A DNA stretch of 49,064 nt from Polaromonas sp. UBA5171 (GTDB lineage: Bacteria; Pseudomonadota; Gammaproteobacteria; Burkholderiales; Burkholderiaceae_C): positions 1,778 to 50,841 of the forward strand of contig DHWX01000027.1 of NCBI GenBank assembly GCA_002413395.1. The letters run 5' to 3'. Every line of letters starts with the position of its first letter. The first letter of the stretch is position 1. The translations under genes and the position numbers were made by a program. The notes beneath the pieces were generated by a model, which saw only the letters and a program-made list of their open reading frames with translations, did no database searches and was not told the origin of the DNA. Shown piece after piece: positions 39,966 through 48,776 of this stretch.

Positions 39966-40574
39966 ATGAGTTTTCCTGATTTTTTTGACCAGGTGCCGCG
40001 CATCACACTGCGTGATCCGCTCGCTGATTTACTCGGCTCCGTCACTGGCGGACTGCTGAGCTATGGCTATATAGATGCGGTGCGACTGGCTGGGCACTCC
40101 TGCCCGACGGTCGCCTCAGCCTACTGGCTCGGCGTGCGCGCCATCAAGACCTTGTACGGCTACGACATGCCGACACGCGGGGCCATCCAGGTGAGCTTGC
40201 GCGACCCAATCGAGACCGGCACCGCCGGTGTGGTCGCCAATGTGCTGGGCTTGCTCACCGGGGCCGCCAGCGATGGTGGCTTTGCGGGCATTGGCGGACA
40301 GTTTGTGCGGCGCGGTCTGCTGCAGTTCAACGTGGATATCGAGACCGAGCTCCGTTTCACGCGAACCGACACCGGCCAGGTCGTGCTGGCCCAAGCCTAT
40401 CCGCACCGCGTACCTGGCGATCCGCAAACCATGCGCCTGATGCAGCTTTGCCTCTCAGCTCAGGCCACAGACCAACAACGCATTGAATTTGGACGCTTGT
40501 GGCAGCAACGCGTGCAGCGAATCCTGCTCGACCATGCATGGGACGATACCGTATTTGAGCTCAAGGCTGCCTGA
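39966..40574 (+). CDS. FmdE-like conserved protein
   Basis: This 202-residue cytoplasmic protein contains DAVRLAGHSCPTVASAYWLGVRAIKTLYG near residue 34, resembling the GHxCP motif of FmdE-related proteins, where the Cys and His can bind metal. GAGGA at 39956-39960 fixes the ATG at 39966; the frame also opens at 39954 inside the DUF2249 stop. It is probably co-transcribed with DUF2249. The function is unknown; a link to molybdenum enzymes is only a family-name association. Confidence 0.65.
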   Translation: MSFPDFFDQVPRITLRDPLADLLGSVTGGLLSYGYIDAVRLAGHSCPTVASAYWLGVRAIKTLYGYDMPTRGAIQVSLRDPIETGTAGVVANVLGLLTGAASDGGFAGIGGQFVRRGLLQFNVDIETELRFTRTDTGQVVLAQAYPHRVPGDPQTMRLMQLCLSAQATDQQRIEFGRLWQQRVQRILLDHAWDDTVFELKAA

Positions 40575-40615
40575 GTACTACAGCAAGCGCCAAAACCTTC
40601 GGCGAGGGCCCAAAC

Positions 40616-40843
40616 ATGACAAAAAAGTTTCCAGTGCATCCCGCGAACCCTGAGCGAACCTGCTGGGGATGTGACCAGTATTGCCCGGCCAATTCAATGC
40701 GCTGCGGTAACGGATCGGACCGCACGCAGCATCCGTTTGAGCTGTTTGGAGCGGACTGGCTGGATTGGGGCAGCGATCAAGCGGAAAAACCGGCAGTTCC
40801 TGCGGGCACCTCGTCATTACCTGCGATCCAAGTGGTGAATTGA
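40616..40843 (+). CDS. DUF3079 Cys-rich small protein
   Basis: This 75-residue protein has KKFPVHPANPERTCWGCDQYCPANSMRCGNGSDRTQHPFELFG, the DUF3079 signature with four cysteines (CxxCxxxC, then C). It may bind zinc or an iron-sulfur centre. It lies 41 bases after the FmdE-like gene on the same strand. The function is unknown. Confidence 0.82.
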   Translation: MTKKFPVHPANPERTCWGCDQYCPANSMRCGNGSDRTQHPFELFGADWLDWGSDQAEKPAVPAGTSSLPAIQVVN

Positions 40844-40931
40844 TCCGGGTGAAACACGAGGGCAGGGTTTTGAAGACAGTATTATTGTGTTGTCGTCTCA
40901 CCGGGTCACTCGCCGCTTTGGAGGTGCCATC

Positions 40932-41321
40932 ATGAACTGGCTACAAAAACTTCCCCACACCCGGCGCTCAGCCAGCGGCCTGGAATGGACGCTGTGGCGC
41001 AAGCTGCCGCTGATCGCCTTGCTGGGCACCGCGCTGCCTTTGCTGGGCCTGGGCCTGGTGCATCTGCTGGTTGACCCCGGGGTCAGCACGGCGCAGGCGC
41101 GCTGGCTGCAAATGGCTGACTTTTTCGTCTGGGGCGTGCTCATTTTTCACTGGACCATGGTGGTCACGGTCGGCATCGGCTGCATCATCGTGATGGTGAT
41201 GAAAGGCCCCGGCTATGTCGCCGACGGCTACAAGGTGTCGCACAGCGACCGGCCGCGTGAAACGCTGCAAACTGACGAGGAAGCCGCCAGCGCCCGGGCG
41301 CCGGGTACGGGGACACCTTGA
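40932..41321 (+). CDS. Conserved small membrane protein
   Basis: This 129-residue protein has two strong hydrophobic helices (IALLGTALPLLGLGLVHLL and VLIFHWTMVVTVGIGCIIVMVM) and an intervening loop. GGAGGTG at 40919-40925 makes ATG 40932 the start. The tail is acidic and Ala/Gly-rich. It has no recognised domain. Confidence 0.75.
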   Translation: MNWLQKLPHTRRSASGLEWTLWRKLPLIALLGTALPLLGLGLVHLLVDPGVSTAQARWLQMADFFVWGVLIFHWTMVVTVGIGCIIVMVMKGPGYVADGYKVSHSDRPRETLQTDEEAASARAPGTGTP

Positions 41322-41415
41322 ATTGTCCCGCGCATCAGGGTGTGGATGCGTCCCTCCCGCAGGGCCTTGACCCACATCAACACGCGACTGACCCCGCATG
41401 GTTAACCTGTCCGAC

Positions 41416-42627
41416 ATGAATTTTGACATCCTCATCTCGGGCGCTGGCCCGGCCGGGCTTTGCCTGGCGCGCGCGCTGTCGGGGCACGGCCTTCGCATGG
41501 CAGTGGTGGAGCAGCAAGCACTGGCCGCCATTGAACAGCCCGCTTTCGATGGGCGCGAGATTGCGCTCTCCCAGCACTCGGCGCAGCTGATGCGCACGCT
41601 GGGCCTGTGGGAACGCATCGAGGCAAAGGATCCGAACGCCTTTTCGGCGTTGCGTGATGCGCGGGTGCTCAATGGCCCGTCGCCGTTCGCAATGGTGATC
41701 AACCACAGCCTGGGAACGCACAACGAACTGGGCTGGCTGGTGTCCAACCACCTGATTCGCCGCGCTGCTTATGAGGCCGTGCAGGAGTCGCAGCAGACGC
41801 ACCACGACGTCACCCTGCTCACGGGCGAGCGGGTGGCTGGCGTGCACACCGACACGCAGGGCGCCCATGTGAGTCTGGCCAGCGGCGGCACGCTGCACGC
41901 GCAGCTTCTGGTGGCCGCGGACAGCCGGTTTTCTGCCACGCGCCGCGCCATGGGCATTGCTGCCGAAATGCACGATTTTGGACGCAGCACGCTGGTCTGC
42001 ATGATGACGCACGACGCACCGCACCACCACGCCGCCTGGGAATGGTTTGGCTACGGCCAGACCCTTGCCCTGCTGCCGATGAATGATGACCCCGCTACCG
42101 GCGCGAACCGCTCGTCCGTGGTGCTCACGCTGCCCAGCCGCGAGATTGATCCGCTGCTGGTATTGGACGCCGAGGCCTTTGCGCATGAAATGGCCCGCCG
42201 TTTTGAGCAGCGGTTGGGCTGCATGACGCTGGCCAGCACGCGCCACGCGTATCCGCTGGTGGCGGTCTATCCGCGCCGCATGGTGGCGCAGCGTTTTGCC
42301 TGCGTGGGCGACGCCGCCGTCGGCATGCACCCGGTCACGGCGCACGGTTTCAACTTCGGCCTGCTGGGCATTGAGGCGCTGGCCCGCAGTGTGCTGGCGG
42401 CCCATGCCGCGAACCGCAGCATTGGTTCGGACTGGTTGCTTGAGAGCTACGAGCAAACCCATCGGCGGGCTACCCGACCGCTCTATCTGGCAACCCAGCT
42501 CATCACCCGGCTCTACACCGACGACACGCCCCCGGCCCGCGCGCTGCGCCATGTGGCACTGCGCATCGGCGAGCATCTGGTGCCGTTCAAGCGTCTCGTG
42601 GCGGCTTCGCTGGCTGACGCACACTGA
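41416..42627 (+). CDS. FAD-dependent UbiH/UbiM-family hydroxylase
   Basis: This 403-residue flavoprotein monooxygenase has an FAD-binding start (FDILISGAGPAGLCLARALSGHG), the central DG-type motif in AQLLVAADSRFSATRRAMGI, and the second FAD motif FACVGDAAVGMHPVTAHGFNFGLLGIEALA near residue 295. These features fit ubiquinone-ring hydroxylases (UbiH/UbiF/UbiM). Which ring position it modifies is not determinable. The ATG at 41416 is preferred over 41398 because it gives the normal short lead before the Rossmann fold; neither has a clear ribosome site. Confidence 0.83.
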   Translation: MNFDILISGAGPAGLCLARALSGHGLRMAVVEQQALAAIEQPAFDGREIALSQHSAQLMRTLGLWERIEAKDPNAFSALRDARVLNGPSPFAMVINHSLGTHNELGWLVSNHLIRRAAYEAVQESQQTHHDVTLLTGERVAGVHTDTQGAHVSLASGGTLHAQLLVAADSRFSATRRAMGIAAEMHDFGRSTLVCMMTHDAPHHHAAWEWFGYGQTLALLPMNDDPATGANRSSVVLTLPSREIDPLLVLDAEAFAHEMARRFEQRLGCMTLASTRHAYPLVAVYPRRMVAQRFACVGDAAVGMHPVTAHGFNFGLLGIEALARSVLAAHAANRSIGSDWLLESYEQTHRRATRPLYLATQLITRLYTDDTPPARALRHVALRIGEHLVPFKRLVAASLADAH

Positions 42628-42742
42628 TTGTTGCCAAATAGATGGCACTTCACTTTTGAGCGCGCCAGGAATGAAGGTTGATTTGTTTTTTGAGTTTCAG
42701 CCTGGACAAGACTTGTAAAGCGGTACAAGACGCTGCCCGGTC

Positions 42743-43273
42743 TTACAGCCACATGCGCCGCAGCGTGCTGTCCTTGACCACATAGTGGTGAAACAGCGCG
42801 CCCGCCGCGTGCAGGCCAATCAGATAGTAGCCAGCCGTCGCCAGCACTTCATGCACTTGCTTGATCTGACCCGACAGGTCTTTGTTCACCGTGAGCAGGG
42901 CTGGCAATTCCAGGCCAAAAAACGGTATCGGCTTGCCAGCCGTGCTCAGCGTCAGCCAGCCCAGGATCGGCAGGCCCAGCATCAGTGCATAGAGGCCCAG
43001 ATGGGTCAATTTGGCCAGCCAAATCTGCCACGCCGGGCCTTTAAGCAAGTGGGGGCTGGGCTGTGCCCAGCGTGCCAGCAATCGCACCGTCACCAGGGTC
43101 AGCACGCTCAAGCCCAGCATGAAGTGCCAGGTCTCAAGCGTTGCTCGGCCTGAGCTGCCCTTGGGGAACTGATCTTTCAAATTGATGGTGGCATACACCG
43201 CCACGATCAAGAGCAGCATCAGCCAGTGCAGGCCAACGCGCAATGGAGCGTATTTTTCCGGGTTTTTTGTCAT
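42743..43273 (-). CDS. Cytochrome b561
   Basis: This 176-residue four-helix membrane cytochrome has heme-ligand histidines in LRVGLHWLM, ETWHFMLGLS, KLTHLGLYALM and GLHAAGALFHHYV, the pattern of bacterial diheme b561. It accepts electrons from quinol and has been tied to superoxide removal in E. coli. It is convergent with the UbiH-family gene and divergent from the TetR gene. Confidence 0.9.
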   Translation of the reverse strand: MTKNPEKYAPLRVGLHWLMLLLIVAVYATINLKDQFPKGSSGRATLETWHFMLGLSVLTLVTVRLLARWAQPSPHLLKGPAWQIWLAKLTHLGLYALMLGLPILGWLTLSTAGKPIPFFGLELPALLTVNKDLSGQIKQVHEVLATAGYYLIGLHAAGALFHHYVVKDSTLRRMWL

Positions 43274-43435
43274 GGTTCTCTCTATGTGAAGGTATTTTGC
43301 GAGACAAGCGCTGCGCTTTGCCAGTGCTGGCTGCCGCAGGCTGGGTCAATACTTTGCCTGCGATCGTCTCTACTGTAAGAGGGAAATATTAAGCCTGACT
43401 TAACCGGAACGTGTTTCGGGTTTGGCTTTACAATT

Positions 43436-43457
43436 TAAGTAATTATTCAATTACTTA
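43436..43457. promoter_or_regulatory. TetR operator: perfect inverted repeat
   Basis: TAAGTAATT-ATTC-AATTACTTA has perfect 9-base arms and ends 7 bases ahead of the TetR ATG. The size is typical for a TetR-family dimer site, and binding here would block transcription of the whole efflux operon. Confidence 0.75.
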
Positions 43458-43464
43458 TCAAGTC

Positions 43465-44124
43465 ATGGATGAATCCGACAAACGCTCCAGGAAGTCCACT
43501 GAAGTCCGTCAGGTCTGTTTGGTCGAGGCGGCTTTGCAACTGGCGGCCCAGCGCAGCCCGGCCGACATCACCACCCGCGATCTGGCGCAGGCCGTGGGCA
43601 TCACGCAAGGCGCGGTATTCCGGCACTTTGCCAGTAAACAGGCGATCTGGCTGGCCGTGCTGGACTGGACCAGCGACACCCTGATGACCCAACTCAATGC
43701 TGCCGCCGTTGCGGCTGAGCTGGATGCACCCAGCCCACTGGCCGCGCTGCAAGCGGTGTTCAGTGCGCATGTGGACTTTGTGGTGGCATACCCAGGCGTG
43801 CCCCGGGTGATTTTTCAGGAACTGCAGCATCCGCAGGACACCGCCCTCCAACTGCGTGTTCGCAGCCTGATGCAACAGTATCGCGTCTTGCTCATGGGTT
43901 TGCTGCTGCGCGCCAAAGAGCATCGCCTGCTGGCTCCGGGCACCGACATGCAGGCCGCAGCGGTGCTGTTTATCGGCTCGGTGCAGGGTTTGGTGATGCA
44001 AGCACTGATCAGCGGCCAGGTGAACGCCATGGCCGTGCAGGCGCCCGGCGTATTCACGATTTACTTGCGTGGGCTGGCTGCCAAGGGTGCCATACCAGTC
44101 GATTCGTTGAAAGCAACCTCATGA
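43465..44124 (+). CDS. TetR-family transcriptional regulator
   Basis: This 219-residue protein has the N-terminal DNA-binding domain ALQLAAQRSPADITTRDLAQAVGITQGAVFRHFASKQAIWLAVLD (residues about 22-66) and a helical ligand domain. ATG 43465 is preferred because the perfect operator lies immediately upstream and the longer frame reads through it. It overlaps the adaptor gene by 4 bases, so it heads and probably represses the efflux operon. Confidence 0.9.
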   Translation: MDESDKRSRKSTEVRQVCLVEAALQLAAQRSPADITTRDLAQAVGITQGAVFRHFASKQAIWLAVLDWTSDTLMTQLNAAAVAAELDAPSPLAALQAVFSAHVDFVVAYPGVPRVIFQELQHPQDTALQLRVRSLMQQYRVLLMGLLLRAKEHRLLAPGTDMQAAAVLFIGSVQGLVMQALISGQVNAMAVQAPGVFTIYLRGLAAKGAIPVDSLKATS

Positions 44125-45338
44125 AACGCAACCCCCTGCTTTTGCGCCGTGTAGTCTTGGCCGCCCTGGCCTTGGTCCTGATCGGTGGGCTGGTTTTTAT
44201 GGTCCTGCGCACGGGCCCGCTGGCGCCTACGCGCGTGACGCTCACGCAGGTCAGACCAGGCCAGTTCAGCCCCGCCATTTTTGGCATTGGCACCGTGGAA
44301 GCGCGGCGTAGCTGGATGGTCGGCCCCACAGCGGCGGGCCGGGTGCTGGCCGTGAAGGTGGATGTGGGTGACACGGTAAAGGCCGGGCAGCTGCTGGCTG
44401 AAATGGATCCGGTGGACCTGGACCAGCGCCTGGCCGCCCTGGATGCCGCGCTGGCCCATGCGGGCAGCACCCAGGCGGCCGCGCAGGCCCAACTGACGGA
44501 CGCCACGGCACGCCGAACGCTGGCCGCCACCAATGCCAGGCGCAACCAGAACCTGGCCGACCAGAACTTCATCAGCGCCGGCGCACTCGAGGCCCGCATG
44601 CAGGAAAAAGCCTCGGCGGACGCCGCGCTGCAGGCCGCGCAGGCCAACCTGACCGGCACCGGCCAGGACATGGCCCGGCAGAAGGCCGAGCGCGCCGGCC
44701 TGCAGCAGCAGCGCGACAACGTGCGCCTGCTGGCTCCGGCCGATGGTGTGGTCACCAGCCGCGACGCCGAAGCCGGCACCACCGTGGTGGCAGGCCAGCC
44801 GGTGCTGCGCCTGATGGACCCGACCAGTCTGTGGGTGAACTTGCGGGTGGACCAGGGCCGTTCAGCCGGGCTCGCGCCTGGCCTGAAAGCCAGCATCGTG
44901 CTGCGCTCGCAATCGCACCGGCCCCTGGCAGGCCAGGTGGCGCGAGTAGAACTGCTGGCCGACAGCGTGACCGAGGAGCGCATCGCGCAGGTGGCCTTTA
45001 ATCAGCCACCGGCAGGTGTGGCTATAGGCGCTTCAGTCGGTGAATTGGCCGAAGTCACGCTGCAATTGCCCGAAACGCCGCCTTCGCTGCTGGTTCCCAA
45101 CGCCAGCATTCAGAATCGTCAGGGCGAAACCGGTGTGTGGCGGATGGAAGGTGGCAAACCGGCGTTCGCGCCCGTGCGGCTGGGTGCCCGCAGCCTGGAT
45201 GGCCAGGTGCAGGTGCTGAGCGGTTTGAAAGCCGGTGACGAGGTGGTGGTGTACAGCCAGAAAGCCCTCACGCCCGGTACCCGCGTGCAGGTGGTGGACG
45301 CGCTGGTCAAACCCGAGCCCAAAGGGGCGGCCCAATGA
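44121..45338 (+). CDS. Periplasmic adaptor (HlyD/MacA-like) of an ABC efflux system
   Basis: This 405-residue membrane-fusion protein has one N-terminal membrane helix, a biotinyl-lipoyl-like motif (GRVLAVKVDVGDTVKAGQLLAEMDP), a coiled-coil hairpin rich in Ala, Gln and Arg (about residues 90-190), then the second lipoyl half (LLAPADGVVTSRDAEAGTTVVAGQPVLRL) and beta-barrel domains. It overlaps the permease gene by 4 bases. The substrate is unknown. Confidence 0.9.
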   Translation: MKRNPLLLRRVVLAALALVLIGGLVFMVLRTGPLAPTRVTLTQVRPGQFSPAIFGIGTVEARRSWMVGPTAAGRVLAVKVDVGDTVKAGQLLAEMDPVDLDQRLAALDAALAHAGSTQAAAQAQLTDATARRTLAATNARRNQNLADQNFISAGALEARMQEKASADAALQAAQANLTGTGQDMARQKAERAGLQQQRDNVRLLAPADGVVTSRDAEAGTTVVAGQPVLRLMDPTSLWVNLRVDQGRSAGLAPGLKASIVLRSQSHRPLAGQVARVELLADSVTEERIAQVAFNQPPAGVAIGASVGELAEVTLQLPETPPSLLVPNASIQNRQGETGVWRMEGGKPAFAPVRLGARSLDGQVQVLSGLKAGDEVVVYSQKALTPGTRVQVVDALVKPEPKGAAQ

Positions 45339-46528
45339 TCAGCCTGGCCGGGCGCGACATCCTGCACAGCTGGGGCAAGTTCGTGCTCACCGGCCTGGGC
45401 CTGGGCTTGCTGATTGGGGTGACTTTGAGCATGGCAGGTATCTACCGCGGCATGGTCGATGACGCACAGGCGCTGCTGAGCAACAGCGGCGCTGACCTGT
45501 GGGTGGTGCAAAAAGACACCCAGGGGCCGTATGCCGAGTCGTCCAGCCTGAAAGACGACGTGGTGCGCAGTCTGCGCGGCATGCCCGGCGTGGCACAGGC
45601 GGCCAACGTGACCTACTTCACGATGCAGGTGCAAGGCAATGACGGCGACGACACCCGGGCCATGGTGGTCGGGATGGAACCCGGCCAGCCTGGCGAGCCG
45701 GGCTATCTGCTGGCAGGCCGCCAGTTGACGCGCAGCCACTATGAGGCCGTGGCCGACGTGAAAACCGGCTTTGCGCTGGGCGAACGCATCCGCATCCGCC
45801 GTCACGGCTACAGCGTGGTGGGGCTGACGCAGCGCATGGTGTCCTCGGGCGGCGACCCGATGGTGTTCATCCCGCTCAAGGACGCCCAGGAAGCGCAGTT
45901 TCTAAAAGACAATGACGCGATCGTCAACGACCGTACCCGCACCGCCGCCAACCCCGCCTTCAACCGCCCCGGCGTTCCGGGCCTGCTGGACGCGGTGCAG
46001 GCCCTGCAAACCAGCAGCCACAACGTCAATGCCGTGCTGGTGCAGTTGGCGCCAGGCTTTACTCCCGAGCAGGTGGCCGGGCCGATCCGCCGCTGGAAGC
46101 ATCTGCAGGTGTTCACCCGTACCGACATGGAAGCCATTTTGGTGGACAAGCTGATTGACACCGCAGCCAGGCAAATTGGCATGTTCCTGATGATCCTGGC
46201 GGTGGTCAGCGCGGCCATCGTGGCCTTCATCATTTACACCATGACGCTGGGAAAAATCCGCGAGATCGCGGTGCTCAAGCTCATCGGCACGCGCAACGTC
46301 ACCATTGCCAGCATGATCCTGCAGCAAGCGCTGGGCCTGGGGTTGATCGGTTTCATCATCGGCAAGGTGGCGGCCACCATTTGGGCACCGGTGTTTCCCA
46401 AATTTGTGCTGCTGCTGACGCAGGACGCCGTGACGGGGCTGTTTGCGACGATGCTGATTTGCGCGCTGGCCAGCACCCTGGCCATCCGCGCAGCGCTCAA
46501 GGTGGATCCGGCAGAGGCCATCGGGTGA
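45335..46528 (+). CDS. ABC transporter permease, FtsX/MacB-like
   Basis: This 397-residue protein has an N-terminal membrane helix, a large periplasmic domain of about 220 residues and three C-terminal helices (GMFLMILAVVSAAIVAFIIYTM, ALGLGLIGFIIGKVAATIWA, LFATMLICALASTLAIRAAL). It ends with the family KVDPAEAIG motif. It resembles DevC/MacB permeases that pair with HlyD-like adaptors. It sits between the adaptor and the ATPase. Confidence 0.9.
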   Translation: MISLAGRDILHSWGKFVLTGLGLGLLIGVTLSMAGIYRGMVDDAQALLSNSGADLWVVQKDTQGPYAESSSLKDDVVRSLRGMPGVAQAANVTYFTMQVQGNDGDDTRAMVVGMEPGQPGEPGYLLAGRQLTRSHYEAVADVKTGFALGERIRIRRHGYSVVGLTQRMVSSGGDPMVFIPLKDAQEAQFLKDNDAIVNDRTRTAANPAFNRPGVPGLLDAVQALQTSSHNVNAVLVQLAPGFTPEQVAGPIRRWKHLQVFTRTDMEAILVDKLIDTAARQIGMFLMILAVVSAAIVAFIIYTMTLGKIREIAVLKLIGTRNVTIASMILQQALGLGLIGFIIGKVAATIWAPVFPKFVLLLTQDAVTGLFATMLICALASTLAIRAALKVDPAEAIG

Positions 46529-46533
46529 CAGGA

Positions 46534-47265
46534 ATGAACAACATGACCCACCCCACGGTTCCCGGCGGAATTCTCATCGAAGGCGTGCGCAAGGTCTATG
46601 GCCAGGGCGATACGGCGGTGGAGGCGCTCAAAAACGTCAACATGACCGTCGGCCCCGGCGAGGTGGTCGGTCTGGTCGGCCCCTCGGGCTCGGGCAAAAG
46701 CACGCTGCTCAAGTGCCTGGGCGCCATCATCGAGCCCACGGCTGGCCGCATGACGCTGGGTAACGAGTTGATTTATGACAACGGCTGGACCACCTCTGAT
46801 CTGCGCGCCTTGCGTCGCGACCGCATCGGCTTTGTGTTCCAGGCGCCGTATTTGATTCCGTTTCTGGACGTGACCGACAACGTGGCCCTGCTGCCCATGC
46901 TGGCCGGCGTGCCCAACGCCCAGTCCCGCGCCCGGGCGCTGGAACTGCTGACCGCGCTGGACGTGGCCCACCGCGCCAAAGCCGAGCCCTCGCAACTGTC
47001 GGGCGGCGAGCAGCAGCGTGTCTCGATTGCCCGCGCCCTGGCCAACCGCCCGCCGGTGATTTTGGCCGACGAGCCCACCGCCCCGCTGGACAGCGAACGC
47101 GCCCTGGCCGTCATGCGCATCCTGAACCAGATGGCCCAGCAAGCCCAAACTGCCATCATCGTCGTGACGCACGACGAAAAAATCATCCCGACCTTCAAGC
47201 GCATTTATCACATCCGTGATGGCCAGACGGTGGAGGAAGTGGGTGAAGGACGGGCACTGGAGTGA
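46534..47265 (+). CDS. ABC transporter ATP-binding protein (DevA/LolD-like)
   Basis: The protein has 243 residues from ATG 46534; a second ATG at 46543 has better ribosome-site spacing (AGGA at 46530) and is equally likely. It has Walker A GPSGSGKST, Q-loop FVFQAPYLIPFLDV, signature LSGGEQQRVSIARAL and Walker B VILADEPTAPLDS, in which the usual Ala after DEPTA is Pro. The H-loop is VTHDEK. It completes the TetR-adaptor-permease-ATPase operon; a terminator follows. Confidence 0.92.
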   Translation: MNNMTHPTVPGGILIEGVRKVYGQGDTAVEALKNVNMTVGPGEVVGLVGPSGSGKSTLLKCLGAIIEPTAGRMTLGNELIYDNGWTTSDLRALRRDRIGFVFQAPYLIPFLDVTDNVALLPMLAGVPNAQSRARALELLTALDVAHRAKAEPSQLSGGEQQRVSIARALANRPPVILADEPTAPLDSERALAVMRILNQMAQQAQTAIIVVTHDEKIIPTFKRIYHIRDGQTVEEVGEGRALE

Positions 47266-47314
47266 TGCTGATTGGAACTCGTGGGCTTCCGGTCGGTTGC
47301 GGGCCGTTCGGCCA

Positions 47315-47342
47315 CCTGGCACGCCGAGCCAGGCTTTTTTTG
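47315..47342 (+). terminator. Rho-independent terminator of the ABC efflux operon
   Basis: CCTGGC-ACGCCGA-GCCAGG, a perfect 6-pair stem, is followed by C and seven T. It lies 50 bases after the ATPase stop and ahead of the tryptophanase gene. Confidence 0.85.
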
Positions 47343-47350
47343 GGTTGTGT

Positions 47351-47380
47351 TGGAAATGACCGACACCACGGTCATTTCCA
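47351..47380. promoter_or_regulatory. 11-base inverted repeat just ahead of the tryptophanase gene
   Basis: TGGAAATGACC (47351-47361) and GGTCATTTCCA (47370-47380) are perfect complements with an 8-base loop, ending 19 bases before the ATG. It could be a regulator site or a leader hairpin controlling translation. No T-run follows. Confidence 0.6.
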
Positions 47381-47399
47381 CGGACTTCACTGACCCATC

Positions 47400-48776
47400 A
47401 TGCCCAAAACCCTGATTGAACCGTTTCGCATCAAAAGCATAGAGCCCATCCGCATGACCACCCGCACCGAGCGGGAGCAACTGCTGGAGGCCGCCAAACT
47501 CAATGTCTTCAAACTGCGTGCCGACGATGTGCTGATCGACTGGCTGACCGATTCGGGCACCGGCGCCATGTCGTCGCGTCAGTGGGGCGCCATCATGGAG
47601 GGCGACGAGAGCTACGCCGGAGCGCGCAGTTTCTACCGGCTGGAGGCGGTGATCCGGGGCATCACCGGCATGACGCATTTCGTGCCGACCCATCAGGGGC
47701 GCGCCGCCGAGAAGGTGCTGTTCACTGCCGTCTGCAAAAAGGGCGATCTGGTGCCCAACAACAGCCACTTTGATACCACCCGCGCCAATCTGGAATACCT
47801 CGGCGTCGAGGCGGTCGATCTGGTTATTCCCGAAGGCCTGCAGCCTGCGTTGATCTACCCGTTCAAGGGCAATATCGATCTGGCAAAGGTCGAGACGCTG
47901 CTTGAAACTCAGGGCGAGCGCATCCCGTTTGGCATGATCACCGTGACCAACAATACTGGCGGCGGCCAGCCGGTGGCTATGGCCAACATTCGTTCCTATG
48001 CCAAGCTGCTCAAACAGTACGGCAAACCCTTCATCATGGACGTTTGCCGCTTCTCGGAAAACGCCATGTTCATCAAGATGCGCGAGCCGGGTTACGAAAA
48101 CGCCTCAATCCGCGACATCGTGCAGGAGATGTTCTCCTATTGCGACGGCTGCACCATGAGCGCCAAGAAGGACGGCATGGTGAACATTGGCGGCTTTATC
48201 GTCTTGCGCAGTGAAGAGTGGATGGACGCGGTGCGCAACGTGTTGATCATGACTGAAGGCTTTCCCACCTATGGGGGCTTGGCCGGGCGCGACCTGGAGG
48301 CATTGGCCGTGGGGCTGGAGGAGGGCATGCAGGAAGACTACCTGCGTTACCGTCTGCGCACCGCAGAATACCTGGGCGAGCGGCTGGATGCCGCTGGCGT
48401 CGGTTTCGTCAAGCCCACTGGCGGCCACGCGGTGTACATCGATGCCAGGACCGTGTTGCCGGACATGCCGGTGGCGCATTACCCGGCCTGGGCGCTGTGC
48501 AATGCGCTCTACCTCGAAGGTGGTATCCGCGGCGTTGAAATCGGCTCCGTCATGTTCGGCAAGCGCCTGGCCAACGGCACGGAAACCTATCACAGCATGG
48601 AACTGATGCGGCTGGCCTTCCCGCGCCGCATGTACACCCAGTCGCACTTCGACTACGCCGCCGAGGTGATTGACGAGGTCAAGCAAAAGGCCGCCAGCAT
48701 CCGGGGCGTGCGCATCACCAAGCAGCCCCAGTACCTGCGTCACTTCACCTGCGAATGTGCCTGGGTTGAGGGCTAA
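47400..48776 (+). CDS. tnaA: Tryptophanase-like PLP-dependent beta-eliminating lyase
   Basis: This 458-residue PLP enzyme of the tryptophanase/tyrosine phenol-lyase family has LTDSGTGAMS near residue 49, VPTHQGRAAE near 95 and the PLP lysine in MSAKKDGMVNIGG (Lys257). Two positions that separate the two activities favour tryptophanase: Asp125 (NSHFDTT), where tyrosine phenol-lyase has Thr, and Ile381 (RGVEIGS), where phenol-lyase has Arg381. It would convert tryptophan to indole, pyruvate and ammonia. No ribosome site is clear before the ATG; a hairpin lies there instead. No tnaB transporter or TnaC leader is visible. Confidence 0.86.
   Translation: MPKTLIEPFRIKSIEPIRMTTRTEREQLLEAAKLNVFKLRADDVLIDWLTDSGTGAMSSRQWGAIMEGDESYAGARSFYRLEAVIRGITGMTHFVPTHQGRAAEKVLFTAVCKKGDLVPNNSHFDTTRANLEYLGVEAVDLVIPEGLQPALIYPFKGNIDLAKVETLLETQGERIPFGMITVTNNTGGGQPVAMANIRSYAKLLKQYGKPFIMDVCRFSENAMFIKMREPGYENASIRDIVQEMFSYCDGCTMSAKKDGMVNIGGFIVLRSEEWMDAVRNVLIMTEGFPTYGGLAGRDLEALAVGLEEGMQEDYLRYRLRTAEYLGERLDAAGVGFVKPTGGHAVYIDARTVLPDMPVAHYPAWALCNALYLEGGIRGVEIGSVMFGKRLANGTETYHSMELMRLAFPRRMYTQSHFDYAAEVIDEVKQKAASIRGVRITKQPQYLRHFTCECAWVEG

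Noticed and set aside
41377..42648. 423-residue reverse-strand ORF opposite the UbiH-family gene
   Set aside because: It is a shadow of a real gene in G+C-rich DNA; the forward frame has clear FAD motifs and the reverse frame has no recognisable domain.
44054..44983. 309-residue reverse-strand ORF opposite the HlyD adaptor
   Set aside because: Low-complexity Ala/Arg/Ser composition typical of an antisense frame; the forward frame has lipoyl and coiled-coil domains.
46234..47322. 362-residue reverse-strand ORF opposite the ABC ATPase
   Set aside because: Gly/His/Arg-rich shadow; the forward ATPase has all Walker motifs.
47400..48776. Tyrosine phenol-lyase identity for the PLP lyase
   Set aside because: Position 381 is Ile rather than the Arg of phenol-lyases and position 125 is Asp rather than Thr, which favours tryptophanase.
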